64,000 nt of DNA, taken from contig NZ_JAHKPN010000042.1 in assembly GCF_018860545.1 (NCBI RefSeq), positions 47,839 to 111,838 of the forward strand, given 5' to 3'. Both the position numbers and the translations under genes were made by a program. This stretch comes from Winogradskyella psychrotolerans. Lineage in GTDB: Bacteria > Bacteroidota > Bacteroidia > Flavobacteriales > Flavobacteriaceae. A model generated the notes under the pieces. It made no database searches, was not told the DNA's origin, and saw only the letters and a list, made by a program, of their open reading frames with translations. Positions 62,843 to 64,000 of the stretch are shown piece by piece (the first letter of the stretch is position 1; each line of letters starts with the position of its first letter).

Positions 62843-62950
62843 ATGAAATCTTATAAAGACGACGAACACACACAAGCAAACAATGACAACCATGCAAATC
62901 AATTAAATCCTAATAATGATGAGTACCATCATTCCAGAGAGGGTAATTAG
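62843..62950 (+). CDS. 35-residue hydrophilic small protein
   Basis: The ORF reads MKSYKDDEHTQANNDNHANQ, then LNPNNDEYHHSREGN. It is rich in Asn, Asp and His. I recall the NDNHANQLNPNNxxYxxSRG pattern in small proteins of other Bacteroidota, which supports a real gene. It may be co-transcribed with the SMP-like gene 55 nt upstream. Function unknown. Confidence 0.55.
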   Translation: MKSYKDDEHTQANNDNHANQLNPNNDEYHHSREGN

Positions 62951-62969
62951 GATGATAATTTTTTTATTA

Positions 62970-63005
62970 GAATCTCGTTAAGCAAATTTTGTTTGACGAG
63001 ATTTG
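62970..63005 (+). terminator. Probable intrinsic terminator after the small genes
   Basis: AATCTCGTTAA pairs with TTTGACGAGATT (one G-U pair), followed by a T-rich stretch. Confidence 0.6.
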
Positions 63006-63069
63006 TTTATTAAGTATTTTTAGAATCATTTTTCTACATTAAAATGATAATTATAAGCTAAAGAAATAA

Positions 63070-63444
<375 letters not shown>

Positions 63445-63515
63445 CCACTACAGTTGAGGTCTCAGGTGTTTTTTAGGTCATGGCAAGTCCAGCGAAACAA
63501 TTTTTCGTGAGAGAG

Positions 63516-63527
63516 GTAAACGTTTAC
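63516..63527. promoter_or_regulatory. Perfect 12-bp palindrome (GTAAACGTTTAC)
   Basis: It has the form of a LacI/CcpA-type operator, with a central CG. It is not close to any gene start seen in this window, so its use is unknown. Confidence 0.3.
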
Positions 63528-63556
63528 AAAAAAATCATAGGGCCAACACCCCTCAA

Positions 63557-63572
63557 GTCCCCTGAAGGGGAC
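63557..63572. repeat. Inverted repeat GTCCCCTGAAGGGGAC
   Basis: A perfect 7-bp inverted repeat with a short 2-nt loop (GTCCCCT-GA-AGGGGAC). It resembles the small dispersed palindromes common between Flavobacteriaceae genes. Confidence 0.5.
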
Positions 63573-63780
63573 AACCCTAAATAATAAACATATAAGTGTA
63601 ATTGAACGCCATAATAAAATAAGCAACACACCGAATTAATTATTGTATTGCTTAAGATTTGCTCAAGGAGGCAATTGTAATAATTTAACGTTGTTATTCC
63701 TAATCAAATGCGTTAGTATCGATAACTTTTTACCAATAAGTCACAGGTTGAAATGAATTTATTAAGGGTAAATAAGTAGA

Positions 63781-63798
63781 TTCCTGCCTTCGCAGGAA
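63781..63798. repeat. REP-like inverted repeat (TTCCTGCCTTCGCAGGAA)
   Basis: TTCCTGC and GCAGGAA pair around a CTTC loop. The wider ATTCCTGCCTTCGCAGGAATGAC word is a dispersed intergenic repeat known to me from Flavobacteriaceae genomes. Confidence 0.6.
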
Positions 63799-64000
63799 TG
63801 ACAAAATTGAATAACTACACGTGTTAAAACATAATAAAAATGAGCATTGAAGAAAAACAACCTCTTACAAGAGCACAAAATTTATGCATTAACTATTTAT
63901 ATATGATTTACTTTCATTGAATCTTCGCAAGGTGAGCTGCACATTAGTAAACGTCCACAATGCTAGCGCATTGTTTTGAACTTTTTTATGCTTTAACGAT

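Larger units (their letters stand above)
63445..64000. other. Gene-free tail of the window
   Basis: No complete gene is seen in this 550-bp stretch. It holds a perfect GTAAACGTTTAC dyad (63516-63527), an inverted repeat GTCCCCTGAAGGGGAC (63557-63572), a TTCCTGCCTTCGCAGGAA dyad (63781-63798) and a 26-codon frame starting at 63841 that is too short to support. Confidence 0.5.

Noticed and set aside
63841..63921. 26-codon frame MSIEEKQPLTRAQNL...
   Set aside because: The beginning looks like a gene start, but the frame closes after 26 codons and no continuing frame was found; it is too short to support.

Overview
The window comes from a marine-type member of the Flavobacteriaceae (Bacteroidota). 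It is AT-rich. It encodes type IX secretion (T9SS) cargo with both type A and type B C-terminal signals, a PorP/SprF partner, and Bacteroidota-only families (DUF4270, DUF4907, DUF6495, DUF4831-like). It also has LytS/LytTR two-component pairs, TPR-linked regulators and Flavobacterium-style promoter boxes (TAnnTTTG), with few Shine-Dalgarno sequences. No rRNA, tRNA or CRISPR array was seen.

Left part (1-24.9 kb): the end of the rpsF-rpsR-rplI ribosomal operon is followed by a GDPD-type lipoprotein, a DUF6495 protein, a MacB-like ABC permease and hisS. Next come a large LamG/T9SS type A protein and a 2018-residue PKD/Ig/SprB-repeat giant with a gliding-motility C-terminal domain, followed directly by its SprF-like partner. 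An outer-membrane protein with a DUF4270 lipoprotein, an outer-membrane barrel with a kelch lipoprotein, DUF4907, a LytS/LytTR pair and an SLC13 transporter complete this part. These are mostly core or envelope genes.

Middle (25-42 kb): a TPR histidine kinase with its response regulator, several small orphan proteins, and a YqcI/YcgG plus DUF1989 operon (family link to N-hydroxylation of guanidine compounds). DUF421 and SemiSWEET membrane proteins and a TPR/HTH regulator beside a T9SS type A BNR-repeat protein follow. A repeat-flanked orphan gene sits between an 11-bp tandem repeat and a telomere-like GGGATTA repeat. A nuclease-fold EEP protein and a caspase-like protein each carry the same 16-bp palindrome 57-60 bp before the start codon; a DUF4831-like lipoprotein follows the caspase.

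Right part (42.3-60.6 kb): a co-directional defence island. It holds a type I restriction system (hsdR-hsdM-hsdS), an unknown 209-residue protein, a remnant of a second hsdS 3' end whose stop codon overlaps the start of a Septu-like ATPase gene, and an HNH nuclease. After these come a 58-residue protein, an RNase HI with an added zinc ribbon, an SF1 helicase fused to a PD-(D/E)XK-like nuclease, a small remnant ORF, and mcrB-mcrC. The genes are closely spaced or overlapping and no internal terminator is evident, so the island may be read in one or a few long transcripts. The best candidates for something undescribed are the hsdS-coupled ATPase/HNH cassette and the RNase HI plus helicase-nuclease pair.

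The last 3.4 kb has a second, divergent LytS/LytTR pair, two very small hydrophilic proteins (one resembling plant seed-maturation repeats), a conserved 120-residue protein and a gene-free tail with short inverted repeats.
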